A stretch of 64,000 nt of DNA from Verticillium longisporum (GCA_019188255.1 JAETXT010000001.1:1984001-2048000), one strand, 5' to 3'. Counted from the stretch's first letter, positions 33,041 through 45,341 are shown. Numbers and translations are program-made. Notes: a model not told the origin generated them from the letters alone.

Positions 33041-35046
33041 AACCAGTCGCGCCCAGACATCGCAGAATCAAGTGCGACGAGAAGCGCCCCGCCTGTACTC
33101 AATGCGTTCGTTCTCGCAAAGAATGCGCCGGCTATCCGGCTCCTCCCCGAAGTGCCAGGTCTCATGAAGTCCTCGCCATTGCACCAAAACCCCTCGCTGC
33201 CGCGCCCACGCCGATCGCCTCGGCGCAACATGGCACCGATATTGCCCCACGAAGAAGGCAGAAGATCCGGGAACGTGAGCGGCAGCATCTGACACCACCA
33301 CAGACGCCATTGCCCTCTATCAACGCCATCGCCCCCATCTCCATCTACCGTCCATCGGCCAATCTTCCCCTGGCCACGCACGAGGGGCTGTACTTCCAGC
33401 TCTTCCGAACACACACCGCCAATGAGCTATCGGGTTACTTTGATTCCGTCTTCTGGACGCGAACGGTCTTGCAAGAGTGTCATTCCGACAATGCTATCCG
33501 GCACGCCGTCGTGGCCCTCGGCGCTCTCTACAAGACTCTGGAGCAGACATCCGAATCGCCACCAGGTTCACCTTCGAGTCATGACAACCTCAGTGCCTTT
33601 GATAATGCCATGCGACACTGGGAGGTTGCCATACGGCAGTACTCGGAAGCTATCAATGCGCTCGTTCACATGGACAACCAGGATCAGAGGTCGAACCGAG
33701 GACGTCTCATGGCCAGCGTTCTCCTCGCTTGTTTTGATTCCTTTGTTGGTGACCACAAGCAAGCCATCGTGCAAATCCAGAACGGCCTGGGCTTGTTGGA
33801 GAAGCTCCGGGCAGAGCGAAGGCAGTCCTTCTACGTTGGATCCGAAGAACCTGTGGAACAAGAGCTCATCACCATGTTTACGCGACTCGCGATTCAAGCC
33901 AAGTCTTACGACATGGCATTTCACTTCCCGCAGCCGTACGTCATTCGCCTGACGCCGCAGTCATCGGACCCGTCATCGTCGCCGCCGTCTGATGCGGGAA
34001 GCTCACCATCATCCCTGAACCCTTCGGATATCCCTGATCGCTTTTTCACCTTGATGGAAGCACGGCTGACATACGACAAGCTTCTCGAGAAGATGTTGCG
34101 GTTCACAGAGACGCTGTTCAGCTACTCACAAGCCAGCGGAGCCAACAATCCAATGGGCATCCTTCCGAAATCTCTCCAGCAGTATGGCCTGAGCTTCAAG
34201 GGTCAGCTGGACGCTTGGGCCGTGGCATTTGAGCCCATCCTGCAGTCTCGCACGGCGCCGAGCGTCACACATCAGGAAAAGGCTGGCATTGCGGTGCTCA
34301 AAATGTTCCACATTATGAGCCAGATTCTGTACCTCATGACGTTCAGCGACAATGAGTCGCAATTCGACATGTTTCAGACGCAGTTCAAGACGATAGTCGA
34401 CCTCGCGCTGGAGGTGGTAGGTGACGAGGAGCGGCGAGCGGCAGCTAAGCGATGCCCCAACCCGGAGCTATGCCAGCATCGGCAAGCGTACAGGCCGGAC
34501 ATTTTCGGAGGACGCGAGTACACCACGCACCACATCAAACCAAGCTTTAGCGCCGACCTGGGTATTGTGCCACCTCTGTTTGTGGTGGCGACCAAGTGCA
34601 GGAACGCTGTGACACGACGACAGGCCATCCAGTTGTTGCGCAGCAGCGCGCGGCGAGAGGGCATGTGGGACAGCGAGCTGACGGCACGGATCGGGCACTG
34701 GGTCACGGCGATTGAGGAGGAGCCGGACGTGTTGGCTGCAGCGAACGGTTGGGGCGTGCCACAGCCAAGCGTGCCCACGCGGCACGGATCGCTCGAGTTT
34801 GGGGCCGACGTGCCGGTGGGCCCCGGTGGCAACGCGCGATGGGACACGCCCCAAAGCCACAGACATAACAGCAGCCCCGGTCTCAGCAGGGCGACGCCAG
34901 GTCCGGTGCCTGAGGACAAGCGCGTCATGGTGAGGGCCGTCGACTTTGACCTGCGGGCTCGATTCGCTCGACTGCAGGTGGGCACGCGGGGCATCGTGCC
35001 AGGGGCACCTGATATGCGGTCGAGAGTGACGCAGATTCACTGGTGA
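32837..35046 (+). CDS. Zn2Cys6 transcription factor with DUF3468-type regulatory region
   Basis: Predicted nuclear DNA-binding regulator of 709 aa. Exon 1 is 32837-32976 and exon 2 is 33057-35046. The intron falls inside the zinc cluster: CHNCK joins HRRIKCDEKRPACTQC and continues RSRKECAGYP, giving the full CX2CX6CX6CX2CX6C spacing. A basic region (PKRARTSKPKVKTG) precedes it. The middle region (about 190-480) has the HEGLYFQLF and ECHSDNAIRHAVVALGALY motifs of the fungal transcription factor 2/DUF3468 family. The C-terminus is Gly/Pro-rich and ends RSRVTQIHW. A (GCC)n tract fills part of the intron. The target genes are unknown, and no biosynthetic cluster lies beside it. Confidence 0.88.
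33009..33036. repeat. (GCC)n microsatellite in an intron
   Basis: About nine GCC units lie within the 80-nt intron that splits the zinc cluster, just before its gctaac branch point and acceptor. Confidence 0.85.
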
Positions 35047-36426
35047 GGCGGTTGCGGTGGAAGCAAGGGAAGGCTTTGTGTGGTGTGGCTTCAGCAGAGG
35101 CAGCAAGACGCGTCGCGTTGTTGAGGCTGGAGTGATTGGACCGGGTACGAAGGAACTGATTGACGATAGTTGGCCATGTCTTGAAATCTTGATGATGGAC
35201 TGGAATGCATCTCAGCGGTTCGACGGATCACGCCGCAGCGCTGCGTGAGAGATCAAGCCGAGGGAGCGGACCGAGGAAGGGGTGGGGGACTGACTTTTCA
35301 TCAAAGCATGTTTTGGAGTTTGCTGGGAAAGAAGAATATGGCGATGATGCGCGAGCATGCAGGATGTACCTACGGACAGCCATGGCTGGTACCACCGGTG
35401 GTCAATACGTTTTTTCTTTTTCTTTTTTTTTTTTTTTGTATGTGTTCTAACATTTTACTCCAGTGCATGCGAGGGACATGATGACCATGATCAGTGAGTG
35501 ACCTTGCGTTGCCTTTTAATGTACCTTGCGTCATCCGGCACGATAGCATGACTTGTTAGTCGGGAGATGAAGACGATCGAAATTTCACGATAGAGCTGGA
35601 GCTCGGAGCTCCTGAAGACGCCTGAGCTAGTGAGGTTCGGTTGAGTAACAGCAGGGTAAGGTCAGTGGCGAACAGCTGCACGTGTCAAGCCAGCAGCCCG
35701 TTGTCTCGGTGGGCGAGGTCCAGGGTCGGCCCCACATGGGACCCCTCAAAAAGGCAGAAGGCGCCAGCGGATGGGGCGTACAGTCGGGCTAGGGCGCTTC
35801 CACCTCGCCTCTCCAGGGACGTTACCCGGTAGAGAAGAAAAAAGAAGAAGAAAAACAATCCCCGATTCGGGGTACTGGTCAGAAAGGGCACGCCTCGCCG
35901 CGCGGATCTTCACCTTTGGAGAGGGGGGGGGCAGGAGGGATCAGGGTCCAACCAATGACATCAGCTGGGGGAGCCAATGACACTTGGTGGAGGGTCCCAG
36001 AGGGGCAACGGTTGGAGGGGAACAAGAAGTTTTTTTTTTTTTTTCCCTTCCTTGCCCTTCTCTGTGTTGTCACGCATTCTCTCGCTCGCTCTCATCAGGC
36101 TGAGTCCGCTTGCTGCCCAGCTAGCTGGGCTAGCTGCCCCTGGCAACGTAGCTTTTTGGCGGGGAGCCCTCGAGGCCTGCGAGAGCTGGAGGGGGGGGGG
36201 GATTTAAGTGTGTTGGGGCGGAAGGTTGATGGAGGGGTATTAGAGCTCATCACATCTCACCGCATTTCTTGACTGTTCCTTCCCCTCCTGCCTACCAACT
36301 TTTTTTTTTTTGATTCCTTCACATCGTGACACCTTACTACACCCTCGGCCTTGTTCTTTCTCGAGTACTACGAGAAGGTCCTACACACACACACAGACAC
36401 ATACATTAATACCATTATCCTACAAA
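35047..36426. promoter_or_regulatory. Intergenic and promoter region of the NAP/SET gene
   Basis: No gene. T-rich tracts at 35409-35437, 36030-36044 and 36301-36311, a G run near 36193-36200 and a short CA repeat near 36383-36395. The pyrimidine-rich stretches near the start codon fit a strong housekeeping promoter and 5' leader. Confidence 0.55.
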
Positions 36427-37385
36427 ATGGCCGAGGAGTCGCCCATCAGCTACGAGCAGCTCGCTGCCATCGAGCGCGAGTTTGAGGATGTCGAGACGGA
36501 GATCAGTACGTGTGGTCCCCAGGGCAGGCAGCCGTATTGAGGAACGCAGAGCAACAAAGCTGACAGAAGCGCGCCACAGTCCGCAAGCAGTACGAGCTGA
36601 CACGCCCCCTCTACGAGAAGCGCCAGGCCATCATCTCCAAGATTCCCAACTTCTGGCCCCTCGTGCTCGAGCAGGCGCCCCCCGACATTGACGAGTACAT
36701 CCAGCCCCAGGACTCGGCGCTGCTGCTGGCGGCGCTCAAGAACGTGTCCGTGTCGCGCTTCGACATTGAGAACGGCGCGCAGGGCGACCCGCGCAGCGTG
36801 TCGATCAAGCTCGAGTTTGGCGACAACGACTTCTTCGAGGACACGGTCGTCGAGAAGAAGTTCTGGTACCGCCACTCGGACGACTTCACGGGCCTCATCA
36901 GCGAGCCCGTGACGCTGCGCTGGAAGGCCGGCAAGGACCTCACCGGCGGCCTGCTCGACCTCGTCAAGAAGGTCTGGGACAGCGACGCGACGGCGTGGAA
37001 GGGCGGCAAGGGCGACTCGGCCGAGGCCAAGGCGCTGCGCGCCAAGATGGAGGAGACGGGCATGGGCGGCGTGTCCTTCTTCGCCTGGCTCGGCTACGTC
37101 GGCCGCAGGATCACCGAGGCCGAGAGCAAGGCGGCGTTCGAGAAGGAGACGCGCGAGATCCAGATGCGCCTCAACGGCGAGAAGGTCGACGGCGACGAGG
37201 AGATGGAGGACGACGACGACGACGAGGATGACGACCTCGAGATCTTCCCCGGCGGCGACGACCTCGCGCAGGCCATCGCCGTCGACCTGTGGCCCGAGGC
37301 GCTCAAGTACTTTGCGCAGGCGCAGGAGATGGAGGCCATGAGCGATGTCGAGTTTGAGGACGATGATGACGAGGATGACGAGTAA
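36427..37385 (+). CDS. NAP-family histone chaperone (SET/Vps75-like)
   Basis: Predicted nuclear histone chaperone of 294 aa. Exons are 36427-36505 and 36580-37385; the 74-nt intron rejoins ETEI to IRKQYELTRPLYEKR in frame. It has the long N-terminal dimerisation helix followed by the NAP core, including IPNFWPLVL, KLEFGDNDFFED and FWYRHSDDFTG. A patch EMEDDDDDEDDD and the terminal EFEDDDDEDDE give two acidic stretches, the usual histone-binding tail. SET/Vps75 size and the absence of a longer N-terminal arm separate it from Nap1. In yeast, Vps75 partners the acetyltransferase Rtt109. Start chosen at the first ATG of the conserved helix. Confidence 0.9.
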
Positions 37386-37785
37386 ACTTGTTGCATACGA
37401 AGCGGGAAACGCATGGTGTGCGGGGGAGGAGATATGATATCCATGATGAACAACTTGAAGAAGTACAACCACCTTGAAACGTCCGACCTTTTCATCCTTG
37501 TGCTTCGTGGCAAGTTAGTCTTGTAGTGTTGCGACTGATGGAAGGTTAGACCCTCCACCAGTCACCCGGCGGTCGGCCCCGCAGCGGAGACCGTGCTTCG
37601 GCAGCCGACCGTGGGATACTCAGGGCATCATCGGCCGGCGACCGAAGCGGAATTATGAGCTTCCATCGGACATCGAGACCTCTCTTGTGACTCTGATTAG
37701 CAATCGACGACGGATACGCGCAGCCGTTCACCCCTCGTGTGTCTTGTTCGGGGCAAGTGGCCTGTCGAGAGCGACTGGCTAGTTC

Positions 37786-37858
37786 ACCTAGGTACCTAGG
37801 TAGGTACCTAGGTAAGGTCAGTACCTAGGTAAGGTCAGTACCTAGCTACCTTACCTAG
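37786..37858. repeat. TACCTAGG-rich simple repeat
   Basis: Tandem and palindromic cctaggtac units, followed by two exact copies of tacctaggtaaggtcag. The whole block is largely self-complementary. Confidence 0.8.
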
Positions 37859-38214
37859 TGAAGGCGAGTGCCAGAAACGAGCGAGTCTGGATTGGGATGA
37901 TGTCACAAGTACGGACAGGAAGGCGCCCCGGCGATACGACTGGGGTCGCGGCTTCCCTACCCGTCGCAACCCCAGTGCGCCTGCCCAATGACAGCATTCC
38001 GAATAGACATCGTCGACCAGGTGCTTGACCAGGTGCAACTCGACCAGAGCGAAAAGTGATCGATTGGTAATCTCCTCTCCTCTTGCATCGTGGCCTTCCT
38101 CCGTCAGACTGCATCATCATCTGCGCGGGTGTGTAAGTCTTACCTAGGACTGACCATGGCTCCTAGGCGAGTGAGACGGCGAAGGCGAGCCGAATGCATT
38201 ACGCTCGATTGACG

Positions 38215-38222
38215 TATATAAA
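38215..38222 (+). promoter_or_regulatory. TATA box of the questin-oxidase-like gene
   Basis: TATATAAA lies 58 bp upstream of the first ATG (38280). With usual TATA spacing the transcript would include this ATG as well as the in-frame ATG at 38403. Confidence 0.6.
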
Positions 38223-38279
38223 CCGACCGTCTGGCCGCTTCTCCAACGGCTCCAATACGCCGGTCATCACCACAGTACG

Positions 38280-39944
38280 ATGAGATTACTTGCCTCGGCT
38301 ACAGCAGCTAAATTGATCACCCTTTCCCGACCATCATTGAAACCAATCCCCCTACCTGTCTCGCGATACCACCGACTGTCTACCTCGACAGCAGCTGCAA
38401 CCATGGCGACGGCTTACAAGATTCACGTCTCCAAGACCAACACGGGCCTCCTCAAGCTTGATCAGCCCGAGGCTACGGCGGCCAGAACGACAGAGCTGCT
38501 CCAGTCAGATCTCGAGGTATGTCGGCGCCGCCTCTGTTCGCCCTGTGCGTCAGCTGATCATTCCAGAACCACCACGTCTTCTTCAATCAATCAGGGTACC
38601 ACAATCATGTGAGAGTCTTCACTCCCACTATTCAAACACTACTAACACGTCCAGATTGTGCACCATCTCCTCGCCCTCTACGGCACAGGCGCATCCCCCG
38701 ACTCACTCAATAGGGCCTATGAGACCAACAAGTCGTACCAGCGTGCTGCCCAGCCGATACATCCCGCCCTTGCCGATTCCCTTGCAACGTCTTGGTCTGA
38801 GACGGCCCCTCGCCTCCTCGGGAAAGAGGCCTACTATCCAGACTTTCTGCTCTTCTTCCAGCGTGAGCTCGAATCCCGCGGCATCGGTCCTGTCCTGAAG
38901 GAATTCATCTTTGCAAAGGATGACCGCGCAGAAGATCTCTTGCAGCGGCTCTTCGCCGGGTTCCTCCACCCGCTCATCCAGCTCATGTACGGCATTGAGT
39001 GGGAGCAGCCCGCCATTGTTGCCGAGGGGCTTGCGCAGGCCGCTGTGCACAAGAATCAGCTTGCCCCCTTCCTCAAGGAGACGGAAGAGGGCGCAGCTGG
39101 CGATATGCCCTCGATCCAAGAGCTGCATGAAGCCATTGCGAACAACGAAGAGTTGCGGAACGCCGCGAGGCCTGGGGACGACAACAAGGTCTATGACGGC
39201 GTGCTCATCAGGGCACCGGAGGAGATGAAGGCGATTGCGAAGCGGGTCAAGATCAAGACCGACGAGCTTGATGAGAGGACGGCTGAAATGTTCGAGACTA
39301 CGTTTTGGGTTGCCGCTGGCGCAGCACTGAGGAAGGGCAAGGATGCGAAATGGGACTTCTTCCTCATGTGAGTAGCGACTCGATGGCCGTTCACATCCAA
39401 AAGAGAAGAACGAACTAACTTCTGCAGCCACCACACGAACGCGGCCCCCTTCTTTGTGGCGTTGAACAAGACCAACTGGATCTCAGTCGAGGACAAGGTG
39501 CGCATTCTCGAGTACAAGATCCGCCTCGACCTCGTGCAGAATGCCGCCAGGGGCACCCCCCGAGATCCGCTTTGATGCCATCGCGGCCTACAGACCCAAG
39601 GATCTCAACCGCGGAAAGGCACTCGTGGCGCGACCTGAAGACCTGCTGCCGCGGTTCCACGCCATCGACGATGACGGCCACACTGTCAAGGTCGCTCGTT
39701 CCCTCGCGGTGTGTCGGGAGCTGTGCGAGCCGTATGCCGATCGGCCCTGGAAAAAGGTGAAGAGTGATGATGTTTGGCTCAAAATGAACTATACGCTGCT
39801 GGATGGCACAGAGGGCGGAGAAGAGGAAGGCGGTCGATGGGTGCGCGCCGCGGGCTTCGACGAAAGCTGGGAGGTACGTATCGAACAAATTCATGCTCTA
39901 CAAACACGTCTAACAGCATACAGGATGTCCCCAACCGGTTGTGA
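38280..39944 (+). CDS. Questin oxidase-like protein (DUF4243 family; one apparent frame break)
   Basis: Family members catalyse Baeyer-Villiger-type ring opening in anthraquinone and related pathways; many are orphan. Exons: 38280-38516, 38567-38608, 38655-39367, 39428-39873 and 39924-39944, about 485 aa. His-rich family motifs are present: NHHVFFN, HNHIVHHLLALYG and FFLIHHTNAAPFF. Exon 4 breaks at a C run (39557-39562); with one C fewer the frame continues into IRFDAIAAYRPKDLN and the total is a multiple of three. The first 41 residues (MRLLASATAAKLITLSR) are basic and look like a mitochondrial presequence. A second ATG at 38403 (MATAYKIHVSK) matches the usual family start. No polyketide synthase lies nearby. 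Its stop is 44 bp from that of convergent PWP2. Confidence 0.82.
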
Positions 39945-39988
39945 GATTCGCCATGGGAAATTGTACACGGGGTATATTAGTTGCCGTC

Positions 39989-42823
39989 TTAGCCTAGCCC
40001 AATCCAACCGTCCTCATCCGATCCATCGTCTGAGCCCTCCGCCGCCACTGCTGCCGTGATGACCTTGCTTTTTTCCGGTGCCGCCTCCAATGCCAGCTGT
40101 CCCTCGCCCACGGGCCCCTTGGCCTGTCCCAGCAGATAGTCGACCATGTAGACGTTGTCGTCGGCCAGCCTGCGAATCTCATCGCGCATGCGCGATACGG
40201 CTCGGGAGACGACACGCAGCTCGACGTCGACCTTGGCGCGGTTCTGCGTCAGCCACGCGCCGTGCTCGTCGACGAGGGCCTTGATCCACAGCAGGCAGAA
40301 CTCCATGTGGGGCGTCTCCTCCGTCTGCGCGGCCACGAAACGCACGAGGCGCGGGACGTAGACGATGGGCAGACCGCCGACGACGAGGGCAATGTCGGCG
40401 TGCGGCACGCCGAGGAAGACGCGCTTGAGGAGGTTGGCCTCGTTGAGGCGGAAGGCCATGACGAGGGCCTTGAGGTAGTCCCTGTCGTCGAGGATGGCGA
40501 GGGTCGACGCGGGGGGGATCTCCATGGCCAGGTGAAAGGGGGCAAAGGCCAGGACGTAGTCGAGGCTGTAGACGAGGAGGCCCTCGGTCGAGGCGGCGCA
40601 GAAGGCGTTGCCGGCGGGCGAGAAGGCGACGCCGGTGACGCGGACCTCGGGGCGCGACGGCGCGCGGACGGGTCGCCGCCGCGGCGGGCGCCGGGCAGGG
40701 CCTTGTCGCGGCGGTCGTCGCGGTCCGAGGCCTCGCCCCGGTCGTCGAGCTCGCCCTCGGGCCCGCCCTCAGTGAGGAGCCTGCTGTTGAGGAACTCCTG
40801 CGTGCCGGACAGGGAGAGGTTGACGCTGACGGTGAACTTTTGAGGAGCACCATGGTGTGCACCGAGTAGAGGCAGATGTACTTGCTGTTGCCGCCGGCGA
40901 GCACGCACGAGCCGTCGGTGCTGTAGCGGATCTTGTTGAAGGCCTTTGTGCCGGCGACGTTGGCGGCGGTGCGGCGGTCCGTGGCCTTGCGGCCGCCCGA
41001 GACGTCGCGCCGGCCGTCGACGCCGGCGACCTGCTCGGCGTCCGTGACGGACCAGAAGGTCAGCTGGCCGTCGAGCGTCGAGACGGCGAGTTGCAGCGAG
41101 TCGGGGCGGACGGCAATGTCGAGCACGTCGGCCTGCAGCTGCAGCGGCTCGCTCGTCTGGGTGCGGTTGAAGATGGACCAGATGCGCGCCGTGCGGTCCC
41201 AGCTGCCGGAGATGAGCGAGTCGCCGTTGGGCGTAAAGGCGAGGGCCGACACGGGGCCCTCGTGGCCGGACATCTGGTCGAGCAGCTGGCCCGTCTGGAC
41301 GGACCAGATGTGCACGTCGAACGAGTCGAGCGAGCCGGCGGCGACGACCTCGCCGCTGGGGTCGACGGCCATGCAGGAAAAGGACAGCCTCGTGGGCGCC
41401 GTGAAGGTGCGGAAGTTGCGGTAGCGGATGAGGTCCCAGGCGCGGATGGAGCCGTCGAGGCTGGCCGTGAAGAGGACGTTGCCCTTCTTGGCAAACTCGC
41501 ACGCCGTCACGCCGCTCGTGTGCTCGGTGAAGGTGACGATGCAGAAGCCCGACTCGACGTCCCACACCTTGATCTTGCCGTCGTCGGCAATGGTCACGAT
41601 GCGCTGGCCGTCGGGCGAGTAGACGAGCGAGTTCATCGAGTCAAAGTGGCCCTGCTGCTTGAGGATGTACGACTCGGACTGCCACTCCCACACGAGGAGC
41701 TGGCCGAGCTTGGAGGCGCCAAAGGCCAGCCACTCGCCGCTCTTGTTGATTGTGACAAAGTCGATTTCGTTTTGGGAAATGTTGAGCGTGTGGATCTGGT
41801 TGAAGTCGGGCATCTCGTAGAGGCCGAAGATGCCGTTGGAGAAGCCGGCCACGAGGAGGTTGGATTCCGGGTGGAACGCCGCGCACCGCACGTTGGCGTC
41901 GTTCTGGTGGAAGTAGTGCCTGTTGACGATCCGCCACCGCATGTCGGCCTCCTTGTCGTCCAGCGCCATCTCGTCGTCGTCGTCGTCGTTGTCGTCATGG
42001 TTGGCATGCTCCTGCCGCCTCGGCCTGCCGACGTATTGCCAGTCAAAGACGGCGCCGTCCTTGCTGACTGTGTAGATGGTCTCCTGGTTCTCGGAAAACC
42101 AGGCGCCGACGACGGCCTGCTTGTGGCCCGAGAGCACGGTGGGCACGAAGCCGTCCTCGGGGTCGAGGCTCCATATCCTCGCCGTCATGTCCTTGGACGC
42201 GCTCAGGAAGAAGCGCGAGTCGCTGGACCACTCGATATGGCGGACATGGTCAAAGTGTTGTGTGTGGGTGTGGTGCTTGACAAAGGGCGCAAACTCGAGC
42301 TCGCCGGCGGCGTTGGAGTCGGGCGTCGAGGGGACGTGCCAGACCTCGATCTTGCGGCCGAGGCCGACGGCGAAGTGGCGGCCCGAGGGCGCAAAGGCGA
42401 GGGCCGTGACCTTGCCGCGAAAGGAGAAGTGGTAGGTCGCTATCCGGCGCTGGACATTGGTCAGGATGGCGTGGCCGTCCTCGTCGACGGAGAGCAGGAG
42501 GTTGCCCCGCGGCGTGAGGCCGATGCGGGCGATGTTCTTGCGGTGGGCAAAGGGAAGCGTGTGCGACTTGTTGCTGCGAGGAGAGGCATGTCAGCTGCGA
42601 GATCTTGTCAAGCGCTACAGCAGTGATGAGGGCCGTACTTGATCAGGTCAAAGACGGTCACTCTGTTGCCGACGGGCGAGAAGAGCTGGGTGCCGTCGGG
42701 ACTGTAGAGCAGGTTGCCCTGGCAGTACACCGTACCGAGCAAGTTGGAGAACTGTAGGGTCAGTCAGCCAGAGGTGAGTCTCAAAGTAAAGGGGCGAGGT
42801 CTTACCTTAAAGTCGGTCTTCAT
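39989..42823 (-). CDS. PWP2: PWP2/UTP1, WD40 subunit of the 90S pre-ribosome (two apparent frame breaks)
   Basis: Predicted nucleolar UTP-B subunit needed for early 18S rRNA processing. Exons are 42823-42806 (MKTDFK), 42751-42639 and 42573-39989. The N-terminus (FSNLLGTVYCQGNLLYSPDG) and NNKSHTLPFAHRKNI match yeast Pwp2. About twelve WD40 repeats follow, for example GDSLISGSWDRTARIW. After them comes the helical Utp12-type C-terminal domain (DDRDYLKALVMAFRLNEANL) and an acidic end (SDDGSDEDGWIGLG). The frame breaks at a T run (40838-40841) and a G run (40649-40652). One extra base at each yields 905 aa and an intact reading, close to the family length. Divergent from the septin gene. Confidence 0.9.
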
Positions 42824-43363
42824 GATTGCCTGGGCGCCGCTTCACTGACATGTGGGAATCGTGGTCGTCGCATTTCTCTGCTGGGCTTCTGGGTTCCTGC
42901 CTCCTGCCTCCGATCGAGAAAATGCTTATCGATAAGAAAACTTTCGGCGGGGGGCCGGTGGATAATTCTTCCAGAGCTCCTTACGACCCACCAGGTACGC
43001 TACGCTCAAGAGGGAAAGGCGGCGTCTTGCCCAGGATCCAGGGACGGCTCCCTCATTGGGCAAGAAAAAGGGGACTCCTCATTCCCTTTTCGCTTGTCTC
43101 CCCAAGCAGCCGGCAGGGAAATTTGGCGGGCAGTCCCCCCCTGATTCTGAAAGCACGAGCACAGCTCAGCATCTTTGGCCCGACCCCCGTCCAACGGTCA
43201 ACCCATACTTCTCGACCTTCGATAAACCCCCCAAAGAGCCTGACCAACCTCGATCTTGACCTCGACCCATCTGCGTGCATCCTTCACTCAAGCTCGCGTC
43301 GATTCCCTTTTAAGAAAAACCGCCATTGACTCTGTGACGGATTATCAACAACCCACATTCAAG
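42824..43363. promoter_or_regulatory. Divergent promoter of PWP2 and the septin gene
   Basis: 540 bp between the two start codons, with no coding potential of its own. A compact bidirectional promoter for two growth-related genes is inferred. Confidence 0.55.
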
Positions 43364-44775
43364 ATGGCTCCTCCCACCGCCGCCGAGAGCGCCTCACCGA
43401 TTGGCATTGCCAACCTCCCTAACCAGCGTCACAAGATTGTCGCCAAGAGGGGAGCTGGCTTCACCATCATGGTCCGTCCTTCTCTGTGCAACAAAACATG
43501 CATCTGCATCAATCTGCATCAATCTGCATCAATCTGCATCAATACGGTCTGCTGACAGGATACCCACAGGTTGCTGGCGAGTCTGGCCTCGGAAAGACCA
43601 CCTTCATCAACACGCTGTTCTCCACCACCATCAAGAACTATGCCGACCACAAGCGACGACACCAGAAGCAGGTCGACAAGACGGTCGAGATTGAGATCAC
43701 CAAGGCCGAGCTCGAGGAGAAGTTCTTCAAGGGTAGGCTTGACACGTCCCCTTTGAGTCCATGACAGGACATGACAGGACATGACCAGAGGCTGACCTGC
43801 ACAGTTCGCCTGACCGTCATCGACACCCCCGGCTTCGGCGACTACGTCAACAACAGGGACTCCTGGATGCCCATCATCGAGTTCCTCGACGACCAGCACG
43901 AGTCCTACATGCTTCAGGAGCAGCAGCCGCGCCGCCAGGACAAGATCGATCTCCGTGTCCACGCCTGCCTGTACTTCATCCGTCCCACCGGTCACACCCT
44001 CAAGCCCCTCGACATTGAGGTCATGAAGAGGCTGTGCTCCAGAGTCAACCTCATCCCCGTCATTGCCAAGGCCGACACCCTCAGCCCCTCTGACCTCGCC
44101 CGTTTCAAGCAAAGGGTACGCTTTTTTTTTGGTTTCTCTCGTCCGTCCGCACATGGAGCGGTGAGCATCCGCTAACAGAGCGCCCTTGTCCAGATCCAAG
44201 CCGTCATTGAGGCCCAGAACATCAAGATCTACCAGCCGCCGATCGAGGAGGATGACGAGGCCGCCGCCCAGCACGCGCGCAGCCTCATGGCCGCCATGCC
44301 CTTTGCCGTCATTGGCTCCGAGAAGGACGTCAAGACGGGCGACGGCCGCATCGTCAAGGGTCGCCAGTACTCGTGGGGTGTCGCCGAGGTCGAGAACGAG
44401 GACCACTGCGACTTCAAGAAGCTGCGCTCCATCCTCATCCGCACCCACATGCTCGACCTCATCCACACCACCGAGGAGCTGCACTACGAGGCCTACCGCG
44501 CCCAGCAGATGGAGACGCGCAAGTTCGGCGAGGCCCGCCCCCGCAAGCTCGACAACCCCAAGTTCAAGGAGGAGGAGGAGGCCCTGCGCAAGCGCTTCAC
44601 CGAGCAGGTCAAGATCGAGGAGCAGCGCTTCCGCCAGTGGGAGCAGAAGCTCATCGCCGAGCGCGACCGCCTCAACAAGGACCTCGAGCAGACACACGCC
44701 CAGATCAAGCAGCTCGAGACGGAGCTCGAGGCCATGCAGGGCACCGGCGCCATCCGCAGCCACGGCCGCCGTTAA
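43364..44775 (+). CDS. aspB: Septin, Cdc3/AspB type
   Basis: Predicted GTP-binding subunit of septin filaments at septa, hyphal tips and branch points. Exons are 43364-43471, 43570-43732, 43805-44115 and 44194-44775, giving 387 aa. The G1 motif AGESGLGKTT, G3 DTPGFG and G4 AKAD are intact. The septin unique element is present near the end of the G domain (WGVAEVENEDHCDFKKLR). The C-terminus (about 310-375) is a coiled coil rich in Glu, Lys and Arg. The N-terminus (MAPPTAAES, NLPNQRHKIVAKRG) is that of Aspergillus AspB, the Cdc3 orthologue. Intron 1 carries a 10-bp tandem repeat. Its donor, read as gtccgt, is weaker than usual. Confidence 0.95.
43504..43543. repeat. 10-bp tandem repeat in septin intron 1
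   Basis: Four exact copies of ctgcatcaat inside the 98-nt first intron, ending 26 bp before the acceptor. Confidence 0.9.
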
Positions 44776-45301
44776 GCGTCCCCTGTCCAGGCTGGTTCCG
44801 CGGAACTGCACACGTCTCTCTCGTCGCTCGGCCGTTCCCGTTATCGTCGTTTGAAGTGGACAATGACGGAATAGCTCGATGCTTCTCCAACGTGCTCACG
44901 GATCTGCCTGCTTGTTTACTTGCTTGCTCCTCTGGCGGTCGGAAAAGTTCTTTTCTGTTCCCGTAGGGCGGGAACGGTTGGGGGTGGGGGGTGGCGAGGG
45001 AGAGAGAGAGTGCTGCATGTATGAAGTCCTGCGCATGCTCCTTCCCCCCTCCCCCCATGACCCAAGAGGTCTTCTGGCACCTCTACGAGCGAGAGGGCGA
45101 GGCAGGTTGGCGTTTCCCGGCTTTTCTCACCATGCGTCCGTTCTCTGTTTCCCATTGCAGCTACTACCCCCCTTTTTTTTGTTATGCCAAACTTAGTCGG
45201 CCGCCTTTTAGTACTTGAGGCTACGTACGATGTAATAGCTCACCTGTTCATGATACCAAGAAACGCCACACCATCGTCTATGTGCATGTGCATGCTACAT
45301 G

Positions 45302-45341
<40 letters not shown>

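Larger units (their letters stand above)
37386..38279. other. Intergenic region between the SET and questin-oxidase-like genes
   Basis: About 890 bp. It contains a tacctagg-type repeat at 37786-37858 and a TATA box at 38215-38222. No gene seen. Confidence 0.6.

Noticed and set aside
36450..37472. 340-codon open frame on the minus strand
   Set aside because: Antisense of the NAP/SET gene; its length follows from the GAC/GAG-rich sense codons.
40857..42626. 589-codon open frame on the plus strand
   Set aside because: It is the antisense of PWP2. GC-rich third positions leave the opposite strand open, and its Val/Gly/Asp/Glu-rich translation has no domain.
43519..44811. 430-codon open frame on the minus strand
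   Set aside because: Antisense of the septin gene and crosses its introns.
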